A DNA stretch of 64,000 nucleotides from Cellulomonas alba (GCF_030362835.1 NZ_JAUCGQ010000001.1:2521461-2585460), one strand, 5' to 3'; positions 8,966 through 19,058 are shown, numbered from the stretch's first letter. A program made the numbers and translations. The notes: generated by a model from the letters alone, not told the origin.

Positions 8966-9204
8966 CGCGGACGATCGTGGGCGGGCACGTGCACCCGCAC
9001 CGCGCCTCACCTCGGCGACGCGCTCGACGTCGCTCCGCGGTACGCCCGCGCCGACGAATCGCGCCCGACCCCGGCGTCAGCGGGCGCGAGCAGTGGCCGA
9101 GGCCACGGCCGTCGGGCCAGTCGAGCCTGCTCGCGGCGGTAGAGTGCGACAGCGCCCGAGACCGACGCCCGTACCCGGGCAGACCCCGCGAGGAGCACCC
9201 ACCG

Positions 9205-10890
9205 GTGACGATTCCCCGCCCAGCCGCCGTCATCGTCCTCGCCGCAGGTGAAGGCACGCGGATGCGCTCGGCGATCCCCAAGGTCCTGCACACCGTCGGT
9301 GGCCGCACGATGGTCGGCCACGCGCTCGCGGCCGCGCGCGGTCTCGACCCCGCCCGGGTCGTCGTGGTCGTCCGGCACGAGCGCGAGCGCGTCGCCGCAC
9401 ACGTGCGCGAGCTCGACGCGAGCGTCCTCCTGGCCGACCAGGACGCGATCCCGGGCACGGGCCGCGCGGTCCAGGTCGCGATGACGGCGCTCGACGCCGG
9501 CGCGCAGGCCGACGCCGCCGGCGCGCACGACGGACCGGGGGTCATCGGCTCCGCGACCGACGCGCTGACGGCGGGCGCGATCGTCGTCATGGCGGGCGAC
9601 GTCCCGCTGCTCGACGCGGGCACGCTCGAGCAGCTGCTCGCGGCGCACCACGAGGACGGCAACGCGGTCACGGTCCTCACCACCGTCGTGGCCGACGCGA
9701 CGGGTTACGGCCGCATCCTGCGCGAGCAGGGCACGGGCGACGTGCTGGGCATCGTCGAGGAGAAGGACGCCAGCGACGAGCAGCGCGCCATCACCGAGAT
9801 CAACACGTCGACGTACGTGTTCGACGCGGCGGTCCTCCGCAGCGCGCTCGGCCGCCTGGGTCGCGACAACGCGCAGGGCGAGGTCTACCTGACCGACGTG
9901 CTGGCGATCGCGCGCGGCGACGGCGGCCACGTCCGGGCGCTCGCTACCGACGACCCGTGGAGCGTCGAGGGCGTGAACGACCGCGTGCAGCTCGCGGCGC
10001 TCGGCGCCGAGCTCAACCGCCGCATCGTCGAGGACTGGATGCGCGCGGGCGTCACGGTCGTCGACCCGGCGACCACGTGGGTCGACGTCGATGTCGAGCT
10101 CGAGCGCGACGTCACGCTGCTGCCCGGCACGCAGCTGCACGGCGCGACCGTGGTCCGCGAGGGCGCGACGGTCGGCCCGGACACCACGCTCACCGACGTC
10201 GAGGTCGGCCCGGGCGCCACCGTGACCCGTACGCACGGCAGCCTCGCGGTGATCGGCGCGGGCGCGAGCGTGGGCCCGTTCGCCTACCTGCGGCCCGGCA
10301 CCGAGCTCGGCGAGAAGGGCAAGATCGGCACGTTCGTCGAGACGAAGAACGCGCAGATCGGCACGGGCTCGAAGGTGCCGCACCTCTCGTACGTCGGTGA
10401 CGCGACGATCGGCGAGCACACCAACATCGGCGCGGCGTCCGTGACCGTCAACTACGACGGCGTGAACAAGCACCGCACCGTGATCGGCTCGCACGCCCGC
10501 ACCGGCGCCGACAACATGTTCGTCGCGCCTGTGACGGTGGGTGACGGTGCCTACACCGGCGCCGGCACGGTGGTCCGCCGCGACGTCCCGGCCGGCGCGC
10601 TGGGCGTCAGCGCGGGGGCGCAGCGCAACATCGAGGGCTGGGTCGAGCGCTCGCGCGCCGGCACCGCCGCCGCCGACGCGGCCCGCCGCGCGCGTCCGGC
10701 CGACGACTCGGACGGCCTGTCCCCGCAGGCGCGCGCCGAGCGCGAGCGGGCCGCCGCTGCCGCCGCCACGACGCGGCGCACCCCACCGCCCGACCTGCCC
10801 GACCAGCCCGCGCGGTTCGTCGAGGACGCACCCGCTGCCAGCACCGACCGGCCGAGCACCGGCCCGACCGACGAGGACGCCACGCGATGA
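9205..10890 (+). CDS. glmU: Bifunctional UDP-GlcNAc pyrophosphorylase / GlcN-1-P acetyltransferase GlmU
   Basis: GlmU acetylates glucosamine-1-phosphate and then couples it to UTP, giving UDP-GlcNAc for peptidoglycan and other glycans. The N-terminal uridylyltransferase shows [12 protein letters not shown] near residue 10. The C-terminal half is a left-handed beta-helix of hexapeptide repeats and contains the acetyltransferase motif [11 protein letters not shown]. About 100 residues of Ala/Arg/Pro-rich, probably disordered tail follow the helix. The GTG at 9205 has AGGAG nine bases upstream, and a -10 (TAGAGT) lies at 9140-9145. The stop overlaps the prs start (ATGA). Confidence 0.96.
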   Translation: MTIPRPAAVIVLAAGEGTRMRSAIPKVLHTVGGRTMVGHALAAARGLDPARVVVVVRHERERVAAHVRELDASVLLADQDAIPGTGRAVQVAMTALDAGAQADAAGAHDGPGVIGSATDALTAGAIVVMAGDVPLLDAGTLEQLLAAHHEDGNAVTVLTTVVADATGYGRILREQGTGDVLGIVEEKDASDEQRAITEINTSTYVFDAAVLRSALGRLGRDNAQGEVYLTDVLAIARGDGGHVRALATDDPWSVEGVNDRVQLAALGAELNRRIVEDWMRAGVTVVDPATTWVDVDVELERDVTLLPGTQLHGATVVREGATVGPDTTLTDVEVGPGATVTRTHGSLAVIGAGASVGPFAYLRPGTELGEKGKIGTFVETKNAQIGTGSKVPHLSYVGDATIGEHTNIGAASVTVNYDGVNKHRTVIGSHARTGADNMFVAPVTVGDGAYTGAGTVVRRDVPAGALGVSAGAQRNIEGWVERSRAGTAAADAARRARPADDSDGLSPQARAERERAAAAAATTRRTPPPDLPDQPARFVEDAPAASTDRPSTGPTDEDATR

Positions 10891-11870
10891 CCGGGATCGT
10901 CTCCACCGACGGCGAGAAGCGCCTCGTCCTCGCCTCCGGCCGGGCGCACACCGAGCTCGCCGCCGACGTGGCGAAGCACCTCGGCATCGAGCTGCTGCCG
11001 ACCACGGCCTACGAGTTCGCGAACGGCGAGATCTACACCCGGTTCGGCGAGTCCGTGCGCGGCGCCGACGCGTTCGTGCTCCAGGCGCACGCGTCGCCCA
11101 TCAACCAGTGGATCATGGAGCAGCTGCTCATGGTCGACGCGCTCAAGCGGGCGTCGGCGAAGACGATCACCGTGGTCGCGCCGTTCTTCGGCTACGCCCG
11201 CCAGGACAAGAAGCACCGCGGCCGCGAGCCGATCTCGGCCCGGCTCATGGCGGACCTGTTCAAGACCGCCGGCGCCGACCGCATCATGAGCGTCGACCTG
11301 CACTCGGCGCAGATCCAGGGCTTCTTCGACGGGCCGGTCGACCACCTGTGGGCGATGCCGATCCTCACGGAGTACGTCCGCACGCGCGTCGACCTGTCGC
11401 AGGTCGCCGTCGTCTCGCCGGACGCGGGCCGCATCCGCGTGGCCGAGCAGTGGGCCGCGAAGCTGGGCGGTGCGCCGCTGGCGTTCGTGCACAAGACGCG
11501 CGACATCCGCCGGCCCAACCAGGCCGTGGCGAACCGGGTGGTCGGCGACGTCGAGGGCCGTTCGGTCGTCATCACCGACGACCTCATCGACACCGCGGGC
11601 ACCATCTCGGGCGCGGTCCGCGTGGTGCTCGAGGCGGGCGCGAAGGACGTCATCGTCGCCGCGACGCACGGCGTGCTGTCCGACCCCGCGATCGAGCGCC
11701 TCCAGCAGTGCGGCGCACGCGAGGTCATCGTCACCGACACGCTGCCGATCCCGGAGGAGCGCCGCTTCCCGCAGCTCACCGTGCTGTCGATCGCACCGCT
11801 GATCGCGCGCGCGATCCGCGAGGTGTTCGACGACGGGTCGGTGACGTCGCTGTTCGACGGCAACGCCTGA
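10887..11870 (+). CDS. prs: Ribose-phosphate pyrophosphokinase Prs
   Basis: Prs transfers pyrophosphate from ATP to ribose-5-phosphate and makes PRPP for nucleotide, His and Trp synthesis. The 327-residue protein is of class I length. It shows the ATP-binding region [18 protein letters not shown] near residue 100 and the PRPP-binding loop [13 protein letters not shown] near 228. It overlaps glmU by four bases and is translated from the same message, an arrangement conserved across Actinobacteria. Confidence 0.96.
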   Translation: MTGIVSTDGEKRLVLASGRAHTELAADVAKHLGIELLPTTAYEFANGEIYTRFGESVRGADAFVLQAHASPINQWIMEQLLMVDALKRASAKTITVVAPFFGYARQDKKHRGREPISARLMADLFKTAGADRIMSVDLHSAQIQGFFDGPVDHLWAMPILTEYVRTRVDLSQVAVVSPDAGRIRVAEQWAAKLGGAPLAFVHKTRDIRRPNQAVANRVVGDVEGRSVVITDDLIDTAGTISGAVRVVLEAGAKDVIVAATHGVLSDPAIERLQQCGAREVIVTDTLPIPEERRFPQLTVLSIAPLIARAIREVFDDGSVTSLFDGNA

Positions 11871-12217
11871 CGGCGAGCCACGTTCGCGCGTCGGTCGCGC
11901 GCCGACGAGTCGTTCGTCACGCCGACCCGGGACCATCGCGGTTGGGCCGTCGTCCGGCCACCGGGTAGGATCTGGGGGTTGCCTCGGCGAGGGACGACGG
12001 ACGGTCCGCCCAGCAGCCCCCGGTGATCGCCCCGCGATCCCCCGGACGGGCTCCGGGAAGGTCCGCACCGGTCCGTGATCGACTGGGCGGTCCGCCTCCG
12101 CGTGCCCGTCAGCCGTCCCGCGTCGAGGCCACCGCCTCTCGTCCCATCGCAGCGTCCGTGGACGCCGCCACCCCGTCACGCGCGGTCCATCACCGCCCAA
12201 CGCTTCCAGGAGTCACC
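11871..12217. other. Intergenic promoter and leader of rplY
   Basis: The 347-base gap holds a -10 (TAGGAT, 11966-11971) and a leader of about 240 bases before rplY. The leader can form a long-range stem: 12002-12013 pairs with 12083-12094 with one mismatch. No gene is supported; in-frame sequence upstream of the rplY GTG has no family similarity. An AGGAG site precedes the rplY start. Confidence 0.55.
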
Positions 12218-12847
12218 GTGTCCGAGGTCAAGCTCGTCGCCACCGCCCGCACCGAGTTCGGCAAGGGCGCCGCCCGCCGCCTGCGCCGCGCGCACCAGAT
12301 CCCCGCCGTCCTCTACGGGCACGGCTCGGACCCGCTGCACGTCTCCCTGCCGGGCCACGACACGATGCTCGCGCTCAAGCACGCGAACGCGCTCTTCACC
12401 ATCGAGCTCGACGGCAAGCCCACGCTCGCGATCGCCAAGGACGTCCAGCGCGAGCCGGTCAAGAACGTCATCGAGCACGTCGACCTGCTGATCGTGAAGA
12501 AGGGCGAGAAGGTCTCCGTCGAGGTCCCCGTCGTCGTCGTCGGCGAGTCGGCCCCCGGCACGATCCACCTGGTCGACACCCAGTCGCTGCAGCTCGAGGC
12601 CGAGGCCACGCACCTGCCGGCCGCGGTCGAGGTGAACATCGAGGGCGCCGAGGGCGGCACGATCATCACCGCCGGCGACATCACGCTCCCGCAGGGCGCC
12701 GCGCTCGTGACGGACGCCGAGACGATCGTCGTGACCGTCTCCGTGCCGCACGTCTCGGCCGACGACCTGGCCGCCGACGAGGCCGCCGCGGAGCTGGCGG
12801 CCGAGCAGTCGGCCGCGTCGCACGCCGCCGACGCCACGGAGGAGTGA
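12218..12847 (+). CDS. rplY: 50S ribosomal protein L25/general stress protein Ctc
   Basis: L25 binds 5S rRNA on the large subunit. At 209 residues this is the long Ctc/TL5 form, with an N-terminal L25 domain (about 1-95, with the motif QIPAVLYGHG) and a C-terminal beta domain. An acidic, alanine-rich tail ends the protein. The GTG at 12218 is supported by AGGAG six bases upstream and by the conserved opening LVATARTEFGKGAARRLRR. It is transcribed from its own promoter and lies upstream of pth, as in other Actinobacteria. Confidence 0.95.
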   Translation: MSEVKLVATARTEFGKGAARRLRRAHQIPAVLYGHGSDPLHVSLPGHDTMLALKHANALFTIELDGKPTLAIAKDVQREPVKNVIEHVDLLIVKKGEKVSVEVPVVVVGESAPGTIHLVDTQSLQLEAEATHLPAAVEVNIEGAEGGTIITAGDITLPQGAALVTDAETIVVTVSVPHVSADDLAADEAAAELAAEQSAASHAADATEE

Positions 12848-12912
12848 CGCGGAGCTGAGCGGAGGGTGAGGGTCGCCGCAGCGCGGCACTCGCCCGGAGC
12901 TCAGCGCAGCGG

Positions 12913-12939
12913 CACTCCGACAGACAAGATGTCGGAGTG
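12913..12939 (+). terminator. Hairpin after rplY
   Basis: CACTCCGACA and TGTCGGAGTG form a perfect 10-bp stem with a seven-base loop, 65 bases after the rplY stop. It lacks a T-run. Further inverted segments (GCTGAGC and GCTCAGC) lie just upstream, so the whole interval may fold. Confidence 0.5.
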
Positions 12940-13052
12940 ACGAGGGGCGCCGACGCGCCCCCGAACCGACCTGTCCGACGCCCGGTACCGTTCCTGCGGT
13001 GCCGGGCGTCGGCGTCTCGGCCCGCACCGCCCCCATCCACCCAGGAGGACCG

Positions 13053-13673
13053 ATGACCGACGGACCGTGGCTCGTCGTCGGCCTCGGCAACCCGGGGCCG
13101 CAGTACGCGGGCAACCGGCACAACGTCGGCCACATGGTGCTCGACGAGCTCGCGCGCCGCACGGGTGCGACGTTCGGCGGCCGCTCGGGCGGCCTGCTGT
13201 CGAAGCGCCCGCAGGCGGCGGTCGCGGAGGCGCGCCTCGGGGTCCTGCCCGGGGGGGCGCCCGGACCGCGCGTGGTGCTCGCGAAGCCGACGACCTACAT
13301 GAACGTCTCGGGCGGCCCGGTCTCGGCGCTCGCGAAGTACTACGGCGTCGAGCCGGAGCGCGTCGTCATGGTGCACGACGAGCTCGACATCCCGTTCGCT
13401 GACGTCCGTCTCAAGCGCGGCGGCGGCGAGGGCGGCCACAACGGGCTGCGCGACACCACCAAGGCGCTCGGCACCAAGGACTACGTGCGGGTGCGCGTCG
13501 GCATCGGCCGACCGCCGGGCCGCATGGACCCCGCCGACTTCGTGCTGCGCGACTTCTCGACGGTCGAGAAGAAGGAGCTGCCGTTCCTGCTCGACTCCGC
13601 GGCCGACGCGGTCGAGGCCGTGGTGACCCTGGGGCTCGAGGCGGCGCAGCAGCGGTTCCACACGAAGGGCTGA
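13053..13673 (+). CDS. pth: Peptidyl-tRNA hydrolase Pth
   Basis: Pth recycles peptidyl-tRNAs that drop off ribosomes. The 206-residue product has the full family pattern: [17 protein letters not shown] near the N-terminus (with the catalytic histidine), [10 protein letters not shown] near residue 85, and HDELDIPF followed by GGHNGLRD near 110-130. AGGAGG lies five bases before the ATG. In other Actinobacteria mfd follows soon after; here the polysaccharide locus begins instead. Confidence 0.96.
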   Translation: MTDGPWLVVGLGNPGPQYAGNRHNVGHMVLDELARRTGATFGGRSGGLLSKRPQAAVAEARLGVLPGGAPGPRVVLAKPTTYMNVSGGPVSALAKYYGVEPERVVMVHDELDIPFADVRLKRGGGEGGHNGLRDTTKALGTKDYVRVRVGIGRPPGRMDPADFVLRDFSTVEKKELPFLLDSAADAVEAVVTLGLEAAQQRFHTKG

Positions 13674-13680
13674 GCGGCGC

Positions 13681-13696
13681 CCGGGTGATGACCCGG
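13681..13696 (+). terminator. Short hairpin after pth
   Basis: CCGGGT-GATG-ACCCGG forms a 6-bp GC stem with a four-base loop, seven bases after the pth stop. It may limit read-through into the polysaccharide locus. Confidence 0.4.
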
Positions 13697-13749
13697 CGTG
13701 GCGCGGACCGGCAGGATGGTCGCTCCGCACGTCGAGCGCGAGGGCTGCC

Positions 13750-14286
13750 ATGACATCGCTGAACCAGTACCGCCGAGGGGCGAAGCTGTACGCCGCCTTC
13801 CTCGTCGGACGGGTGCCGAACCACGCGCTGCGGCTCGCGGTCTACCGGCGGCTCGGCATGCGGATCGGCGAGCACACGTCGGTGCACTGGCGCTGCGCGT
13901 TCTTCGGCATCGAGGGCGTGCGCGTGGCGGACCACTCGATCATCGGCAACGACTGCTTCCTCGACGGGCGCCGCGGCCTGACGATCGGCCGCAACGTCAA
14001 CATCGGCGGCCATGTGCACGTGTTCACCATGGAGCACGACCCGCAGGACGCGCGGTTCGCGGCGGTCGGGGGACCGGTGACGATCGAGGACCGCGCCTAC
14101 GTGGCCAGCCGCTCGACCGTGCTGCCCGGTGTGACGATCGGCGAGGGCGCGGTCGTCGCGGCGGGTGCCGTCGTGACGAAGGACGTCGAGCCCTACACGA
14201 TCGTCGGCGGCGTGCCCGCGCGGGTGATCGGCAAGCGGACGCGCGACCTCACGTACGAGCTCGACTTCCACCTGCCGTTCCAGTGA
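13750..14286 (+). CDS. Hexapeptide-repeat O-acyltransferase
   Basis: The 178-residue protein has a left-handed beta-helix of hexapeptide repeats and the ending VVGGVPARVIGKR-like IVGGVPARVIGKR, as in maltose O-acetyltransferase and WbbJ/CysE-like sugar acetyltransferases. The pattern FTMEHDPQ contains the likely catalytic histidine. It is the first gene of the polysaccharide locus and probably acetylates a sugar of the repeat unit, using acetyl-CoA in the cytoplasm. GAGGG precedes the ATG by six bases. Its last 38 bases overlap the convergent DUF6492 gene. Confidence 0.85.
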   Translation: MTSLNQYRRGAKLYAAFLVGRVPNHALRLAVYRRLGMRIGEHTSVHWRCAFFGIEGVRVADHSIIGNDCFLDGRRGLTIGRNVNIGGHVHVFTMEHDPQDARFAAVGGPVTIEDRAYVASRSTVLPGVTIGEGAVVAAGAVVTKDVEPYTIVGGVPARVIGKRTRDLTYELDFHLPFQ

Positions 14287-15247
14287 GGCGGCGCACGGGG
14301 CCGAGCAGCCGCGCGCGCACGTCCCGCACCCGCTGCTGACGTCGCTGGTGCTCGTGGTCGCGCGCCATGCCCGCGAGCAGGTCGACACCGTCGGCCGGTG
14401 ACGCCAGCAGGCCGCGCTCCGCCCACAGCTCGGCGAGCAGGCGCCGGCCCTCGTCGTCGAGGCGCGGCACAGCGTTGCGGTGCACTCCCAGGAAGGGCGC
14501 GCCCGTGCGGCGCACCTCCTCCACGGTGGTGGCCACGTCCGCCGCGCCGCGCGGCCACACCGTCGGGTTGGGGTCGGACGTCAGCTCGAGCCGCCTCTCG
14601 AGCGTCCCGTCGGCGCGGAGGATCCAGCCGGCGTAGAGGAAGAACTCGGTGAGCTCGTGCGCGACGAACTCGTCGCCGAACGGCCGTCCCGACCGGCTCT
14701 CCACGTCGGCCACCACGTCGCGCACGGTGGCGGTGTCCAGCACGTACGGCGTCACGGTCGCGGGGAAGCGCTCGACCGCGCCGGCCGGGTCGACCCCGAG
14801 GTAGCCGAGCACGTGCTCGAGCGCGGGCCGCAGGGGGTGGTCGGCGAAGCCGTGCGCGCGCACCCGCGTCCGGCCGTCGGGGCCCTCGACGAACGCGTCG
14901 TCGAGCGAGCCGACCAGGTGGTTCTTCGCGTCGAGCGCGACGTACCGCGGCGTGCGCACGAGCCGGGCGACCGCGAGCTTGAGCACCTGCTGGCCGCGCC
15001 AGCCGGACGTCGGCGGCATGGGGCACACGTCGGACGGGCGCAGCACCCGCACGTGGGGGAGGTGCTCGCCGTACGCGGCCTCGAGCCGCGCGCGTGCCGC
15101 CCGGCCCAGCCCGCGCGCGGTGTTGTCGAGCACCAGGAGCTCGTGGCCCTCGTCAGCGGGCAGGCGCCGCGCGAGCGACCGCGCCTGCAGCTCGAGCAGC
15201 GGGAGCTCGGCCTCGAACACGGGCGTCACGAACGTCAGCGGGCGCAT
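14249..15247 (-). CDS. DUF6492 family protein, probable glycosyltransferase-fold
   Basis: The 332-residue cytoplasmic protein starts with PLTFVTPVFEAELPLLELQ and has LVLDNTARG and KNHLVG motifs. These are features I associate with DUF6492 proteins, which are encoded in polysaccharide clusters and resemble nucleotide-sugar transferases. No signal peptide or membrane segment is visible. The ATG at 15247 is preferred over the GTG at 15253 because GGGAGG lies five bases before it. A role in glycan synthesis is inferred from context only. The gene converges on and overlaps the acyltransferase gene. Confidence 0.6.
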   Translation of the reverse strand: MRPLTFVTPVFEAELPLLELQARSLARRLPADEGHELLVLDNTARGLGRAARARLEAAYGEHLPHVRVLRPSDVCPMPPTSGWRGQQVLKLAVARLVRTPRYVALDAKNHLVGSLDDAFVEGPDGRTRVRAHGFADHPLRPALEHVLGYLGVDPAGAVERFPATVTPYVLDTATVRDVVADVESRSGRPFGDEFVAHELTEFFLYAGWILRADGTLERRLELTSDPNPTVWPRGAADVATTVEEVRRTGAPFLGVHRNAVPRLDDEGRRLLAELWAERGLLASPADGVDLLAGMARDHEHQRRQQRVRDVRARLLGPVRRLTGTAGGSRART

Positions 15248-15297
15248 GCTCACCTCCCGGGGGCGAGCCGACCCTAGCGTCGGCCGCCGAGCACGCG

Positions 15298-15332
15298 CGA
15301 GGGCCCGCCCGCGGTGAGCGGACGGGCCCTCG
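15298..15332 (-). terminator. Terminator of the 1,074-residue surface protein gene
   Basis: CGAGGGCCCG and CGGGCCCTCG form a perfect 10-bp stem. It starts 12 bases beyond the stop codon at 15344 on the minus strand. Confidence 0.65.
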
Positions 15333-15343
15333 TCAGGCGTGCG

Positions 15344-18300
15344 TCAGATGTTCGTCCGAGCGACGATGCCGCCGTCGACCCACACGTTGTTCGTCATCGT
15401 GAGGGCGTACGCCGTGGGCACGCGGACCGCGCAGTTCTTGTAGACCTGGCCGCGGCCGAACGTGTTGTCGGTGATCGAGACGTTCTTCGGAGCGCCGATC
15501 GACGCGTCCTTGATGTTGATCGAGCAGGCGCCGTTGTCGATCGAGTTGCCGCTGATCGTCAGGTTGCTGACCGCGCCGGCGTCCTGCGTGAGCATGACGG
15601 CCGCGTTGTGCGAGCCCTGGATCGTGTTGTTGCGGATCGTGATGTTCGAGCCCTGCTGGATCTGGATCGAGTCGTCGTGGCTCGGCGTGTTGTTCCAGTT
15701 CGGGTCCTGCTCGTAGTGCGAGTTGTCGTGCAGCCACGAGTTCTCGATCAGCACGTTCGGGCCGTGGATGTGGATCGGGTCGATGACGTGGCTGATGTCG
15801 ACCCCGCGCAGCGTGAAGTTCCAGCCCTTGACGCCGTCCTGGTTCGCGCTCTCGGTCTGCGCCGCGAGCGTGGAGTTCTCGACCGTGACCGAGTAGGCGT
15901 CGCCCTGGACCCGGAGGAGGTCGTTGACCTGCGGGACCGCGGTGCCACGGATGTAGCTGTTCTTGATCAGGACGTTCTTCGCCTTGATCGTCACGTAGCC
16001 GCGGATGTCCCAGCCGTCGATCACCGTGTTGTCGTCGGTGATGGTGAGGTTGCCGTCGACCGTCTTCTGGATCGTCGTGCCCTCGGGCACGCCGTAGCCG
16101 GGCTTGACCTCGGGCTTCTCGGTGCCGCCGCCGAGGTTCTGGTCGCTGGTGCCGGTGACCTTGAGGTCGCGGTAGGAGACCGTGAGCGGGGCGACCGAGG
16201 CCGAGCTCGACATGTACGACGAGAGCCCGACGTAGCCGGCCTTCTGCAGGCTCGCGAGCGAGCCGGTGCCGGACACCTGCCACGCGGTGGGCTCGGCCGA
16301 GCCGGCCGCCCAGACCTTGGCGCGGACGGTCGTCGGGCTGGTGCCCGTGACCTCGAGGCGCACGTTGAGCTGGTCGCCCGCCTTGTACGCCGCGAGCGAG
16401 GCCGTGCTGAGCGCGGTGCCGTTCTCCATCGCGGAGAGCTGCGTCGTGCCGTCGGCGTTCCACTTGATGCGCGCGGCGTAGCTGTCGGTGCCGACCTGGC
16501 GGCCGATCACGGTCATCTGCGACGCGCCGCCGGCGGTGGCCTTGTCGGCCGCGATCGTGACGGTCGTGTTGGTGTCGGTCGAGGAGACCGACGTCAGCGA
16601 CGCGGTGCGGGTCGAGCCGGCCGTCGTGATGACCTGGCGGCCGGAGCTGCCGGAGACCGAGTAGTTCGACGCGGCGCCGGCGAGCGTCCACGTGCCACCG
16701 GTCTGGGCGTCGCCCCAGCCGTTGCTGCGCGCGGTCGAGAAGTCGTCCTTCGCGAGCGTGCTGGACGCGACCGGAGCCGTCACCGTGACCGAGCTCGTGG
16801 AGCTCGTCTTCGCACCGGCGTCGTCCGTGACGGTGAGCGTCACGGTGTACGTGCCGGCCTTGGCGTAGGCGTGCGTCGCCTTGCTGCCCGTGCCGGTCGC
16901 GCCGTCACCGAAGTCCCAGGCGTACGAGGCGATCGATCCGTCGGGGTCCGACGAGCCGGACGCGTCGACCGACGCGGTGAGGTCCTGCGCCGACGCCGTG
17001 AACGACGCGAGGGGCGCCTTGTTGGGCTCGACGGCCGTGACCGTCTTCGAGCTGCTCGTGGTCGCGCCGCGGTCGTCGGTCACCGCGAGCGTCACGGTGT
17101 AGGTGCCGGCCTTCGCGTAGGTGTGCGTGGCCGTGCTGCCGGTGCCGGTCGAGCCGTCACCGAAGCTCCACGCGTACGAGGCGACCTTGCCGTCGGGGTC
17201 CGAGGACCCGGTGCCGTCGAGCGTCGCGGTCAGGTCCTTCGTCGAGGCGGTGAAGGAGGAGACGGGCGCCTGGTTCGGCGCGACCGCCGTGACCGTGTTC
17301 GTCGTCGAGGCGGTCGCCCCACGGTCGTCGGTCACGGTGAGCTTGACGGTGTACGTGCCGGCCTTCGCGTAGGCGTGCGTCGCCGCCGCCCCCGTGCCGG
17401 TGCTGCCGTCGCCGAAGTCCCACGCGTAGGAGGCGACCTTGCCGTCCGGGTCGGACGAGCCCGAGCCGTCGACGGCCGCGGTGAGGTCGGTCGTCTTCGC
17501 GGTGAACGACGCCACCGGCGCCTGGTTCGGTGCGACCGCGACGACCTGCGTCGACGCGCTGGCCGAGTCGCCGTCGTTGTCGGTGACCGTCAGCGACGCG
17601 GTGTACGTGCCGGCCTTGGCGTAGGCGTGGTCGACGACCGCGCCGGTGCCCGTGGTGCCGTCGCCGAAGTTCCACGTGTACGACGCGATGGTGCCGTCGG
17701 AGTCGGTCGACGCCGAGCCGTCGAGGTGCGCCGCCAGGTCGCTGACCTTGGACGCGACCTTCGCGGTGGGGACGGCGTTCGGCACCAGCACGGGCTGGGC
17801 GGTGGTGACCTTGAGGTCGTCGAAGCGGTACGCGATCGGTGCGTTCGTCACGTTGCCCGACAGGTACGCCGAGACGCCGACCGTGCCCTTGGCCTGGAGA
17901 CCCGAGGTCGAGCTCGTGGTGCTGACCTGCCAGCTCGTCGGCTCGGTCGAGCCGGTGCGCCACGCCTTGGCGCGGACGGTCGTCGGCGACGTGCCGAACA
18001 CCTGGAGGCGGACGGTGATCTGGTCGTTCGCGGCGTAGGTGCCGGGCAGGTTGACGGCGGCGAGCGTCGTCGTGCCGTCGACGAGCGCGAGCGTCGCGGT
18101 GCCGTCGGCGTTCAGGCGGATCTTGGCGGCGTAGTCGAGCGAGCCGATGTGGCGGCCCGACACCAGCAGGTGCGTGCCCGAGCCCGTCTGCGCCTTGTCG
18201 GCCGAGAACGTGATGGTGGTGTCCGTGTCGGTCGCGGAGACACCGGACAGGTAGGAGCTGATGGTCGAGCCGGCGCGGGCGACGGACAGCGAGCCGACCT

Positions 18301-18568
18301 TGCCGTCGACGGTGTACTGCGACGCCGCACCGTTCTGGACCCACGAGCCACCGGTCTCGGCGGAGCCCCAGCCGGAGCCACTCGTCCGGGTGAACGAGTC
18401 GGTGGCGATGGTCGGGTACGTCTCGCGCTGGGCGGTGGTCGCGTTCACGGTCGCCGTGGTGGTCGCGGCGTGCGCGGCACCGGGCGTCAGCGTGACGACG
18501 AGGCCGGCGGTCACCGCGGCGGCGAAGAGGCTCCGCGTGCAGACCTGGACGCTCTTGGGCGTGGACAT
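15344..18568 (-). CDS. Secreted PKD and parallel beta-helix surface protein
   Basis: The 1,074-residue product begins with a clear signal peptide cleaved near GAAHA. A module of about 195 residues (starting DSFTRTSGSGWG, about 60-255) is followed by four PKD domains (about 259-604, each with FGDG and YAKAGTYT). A second copy of the module (DDFSTARSNGWGD, about 606-806) and a C-terminal right-handed beta-helix of short N- and I-rich coils (about 840-1074) complete it. Pectate-lyase-like beta-helices bind or cleave polysaccharide. The pattern PSHDDSIQIQQGSNITIRNN is shared with the product of 23095-24600. AGGAG lies seven bases before the ATG. No sortase signal is seen. Processing or binding of the exported polymer is inferred. 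Confidence 0.8.
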   Translation of the reverse strand: MSTPKSVQVCTRSLFAAAVTAGLVVTLTPGAAHAATTTATVNATTAQRETYPTIATDSFTRTSGSGWGSAETGGSWVQNGAASQYTVDGKVGSLSVARAGSTISSYLSGVSATDTDTTITFSADKAQTGSGTHLLVSGRHIGSLDYAAKIRLNADGTATLALVDGTTTLAAVNLPGTYAANDQITVRLQVFGTSPTTVRAKAWRTGSTEPTSWQVSTTSSTSGLQAKGTVGVSAYLSGNVTNAPIAYRFDDLKVTTAQPVLVPNAVPTAKVASKVSDLAAHLDGSASTDSDGTIASYTWNFGDGTTGTGAVVDHAYAKAGTYTASLTVTDNDGDSASASTQVVAVAPNQAPVASFTAKTTDLTAAVDGSGSSDPDGKVASYAWDFGDGSTGTGAAATHAYAKAGTYTVKLTVTDDRGATASTTNTVTAVAPNQAPVSSFTASTKDLTATLDGTGSSDPDGKVASYAWSFGDGSTGTGSTATHTYAKAGTYTVTLAVTDDRGATTSSSKTVTAVEPNKAPLASFTASAQDLTASVDASGSSDPDGSIASYAWDFGDGATGTGSKATHAYAKAGTYTVTLTVTDDAGAKTSSTSSVTVTAPVASSTLAKDDFSTARSNGWGDAQTGGTWTLAGAASNYSVSGSSGRQVITTAGSTRTASLTSVSSTDTNTTVTIAADKATAGGASQMTVIGRQVGTDSYAARIKWNADGTTQLSAMENGTALSTASLAAYKAGDQLNVRLEVTGTSPTTVRAKVWAAGSAEPTAWQVSGTGSLASLQKAGYVGLSSYMSSSASVAPLTVSYRDLKVTGTSDQNLGGGTEKPEVKPGYGVPEGTTIQKTVDGNLTITDDNTVIDGWDIRGYVTIKAKNVLIKNSYIRGTAVPQVNDLLRVQGDAYSVTVENSTLAAQTESANQDGVKGWNFTLRGVDISHVIDPIHIHGPNVLIENSWLHDNSHYEQDPNWNNTPSHDDSIQIQQGSNITIRNNTIQGSHNAAVMLTQDAGAVSNLTISGNSIDNGACSINIKDASIGAPKNVSITDNTFGRGQVYKNCAVRVPTAYALTMTNNVWVDGGIVARTNI

Positions 18569-18670
18569 GCCTGTGCTCCTGTGAAGTGGGAATGGTGGTC
18601 CGAAAAGGCGCCCATGCTGGAGTTTGGGCGATTTCGATGACCCAACTTTGACATGCGCCCAGGGGTGGGT

Positions 18671-18680
18671 AAATCGGACA
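18671..18680 (+). promoter_or_regulatory. AAATCGGACA element, copy 1
   Basis: AAATCGGACA preceded by GGGT, about 100 bases upstream of the minus-strand surface protein gene. It is identical to the copy at 19049-19058. Confidence 0.5.
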
Positions 18681-18754
18681 TAGGTCCTTACTCGGGGTAA
18701 TTGGCCTGTGCTTGGCAACCCTGTGAACTGCTGATCTGCACAAGCGTCCAGGAG

Positions 18755-18770
18755 CGTGAGGCCACTCACA
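18755..18770. promoter_or_regulatory. CRP/GlxR-type site
   Basis: CGTGAGGCCACTCACA matches TGTGA-N6-TCACA with one mismatch. Confidence 0.45.
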
Positions 18771-18846
18771 TTTGTGCTGGGAGACCGCTGAGAAGCACTG
18801 CGAGATGTCTGAATGCGGGCGATTTTGAGCGCCGCTGTCTCACGTA

Positions 18847-18862
18847 CTGGACGCTCGTCCAG
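18847..18862. promoter_or_regulatory. Operator-like palindrome
   Basis: CTGGACG-CT-CGTCCAG is a perfect dyad with 7-bp arms between the two CRP-like sites. Confidence 0.35.
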
Positions 18863-18865
18863 GTC

Positions 18866-18881
18866 TGTTACGTGGCTCACA
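18866..18881. promoter_or_regulatory. CRP/GlxR-type site
   Basis: TGTTACGTGGCTCACA matches TGTGA-N6-TCACA with one mismatch. Confidence 0.4.
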
Positions 18882-19048
18882 TTTATCGAGTGCGCAGAAT
18901 GTGCCGGCTGTGACAGCGATGTATTTCCGCTGCTCATCGACCGCGCGTCCGGGTGCGCGCGCAGGTGGCGCCGCGTGTCGCCGGCCGTTCGCCGAGCCGT
19001 CACGGACCCGTCACGCGGCCGATTCCGGCGCGTCGCGCAAAGCGGGTG

Positions 19049-19058
19049 AAATCGGACA
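19049..19058 (+). promoter_or_regulatory. AAATCGGACA element, copy 2
   Basis: AAATCGGACA preceded by GGGTG. It ends 30 bases before the -10-like TAGCGT of the sugar transferase gene, a position expected for an activator. Confidence 0.5.

Noticed and set aside
11929..11958. GGGACC box before rplY
   Set aside because: GGGACCATCGCGGTTGGGCC contains the same end sequences, but the spacing is too long compared with the pntA, eno and ndh boxes.
15314..18640. A 1,108-codon plus-strand frame opposite the secreted beta-helix gene
   Set aside because: Its sequence is repetitive Arg/Val/Asp, caused by the PKD repeats on the other strand.
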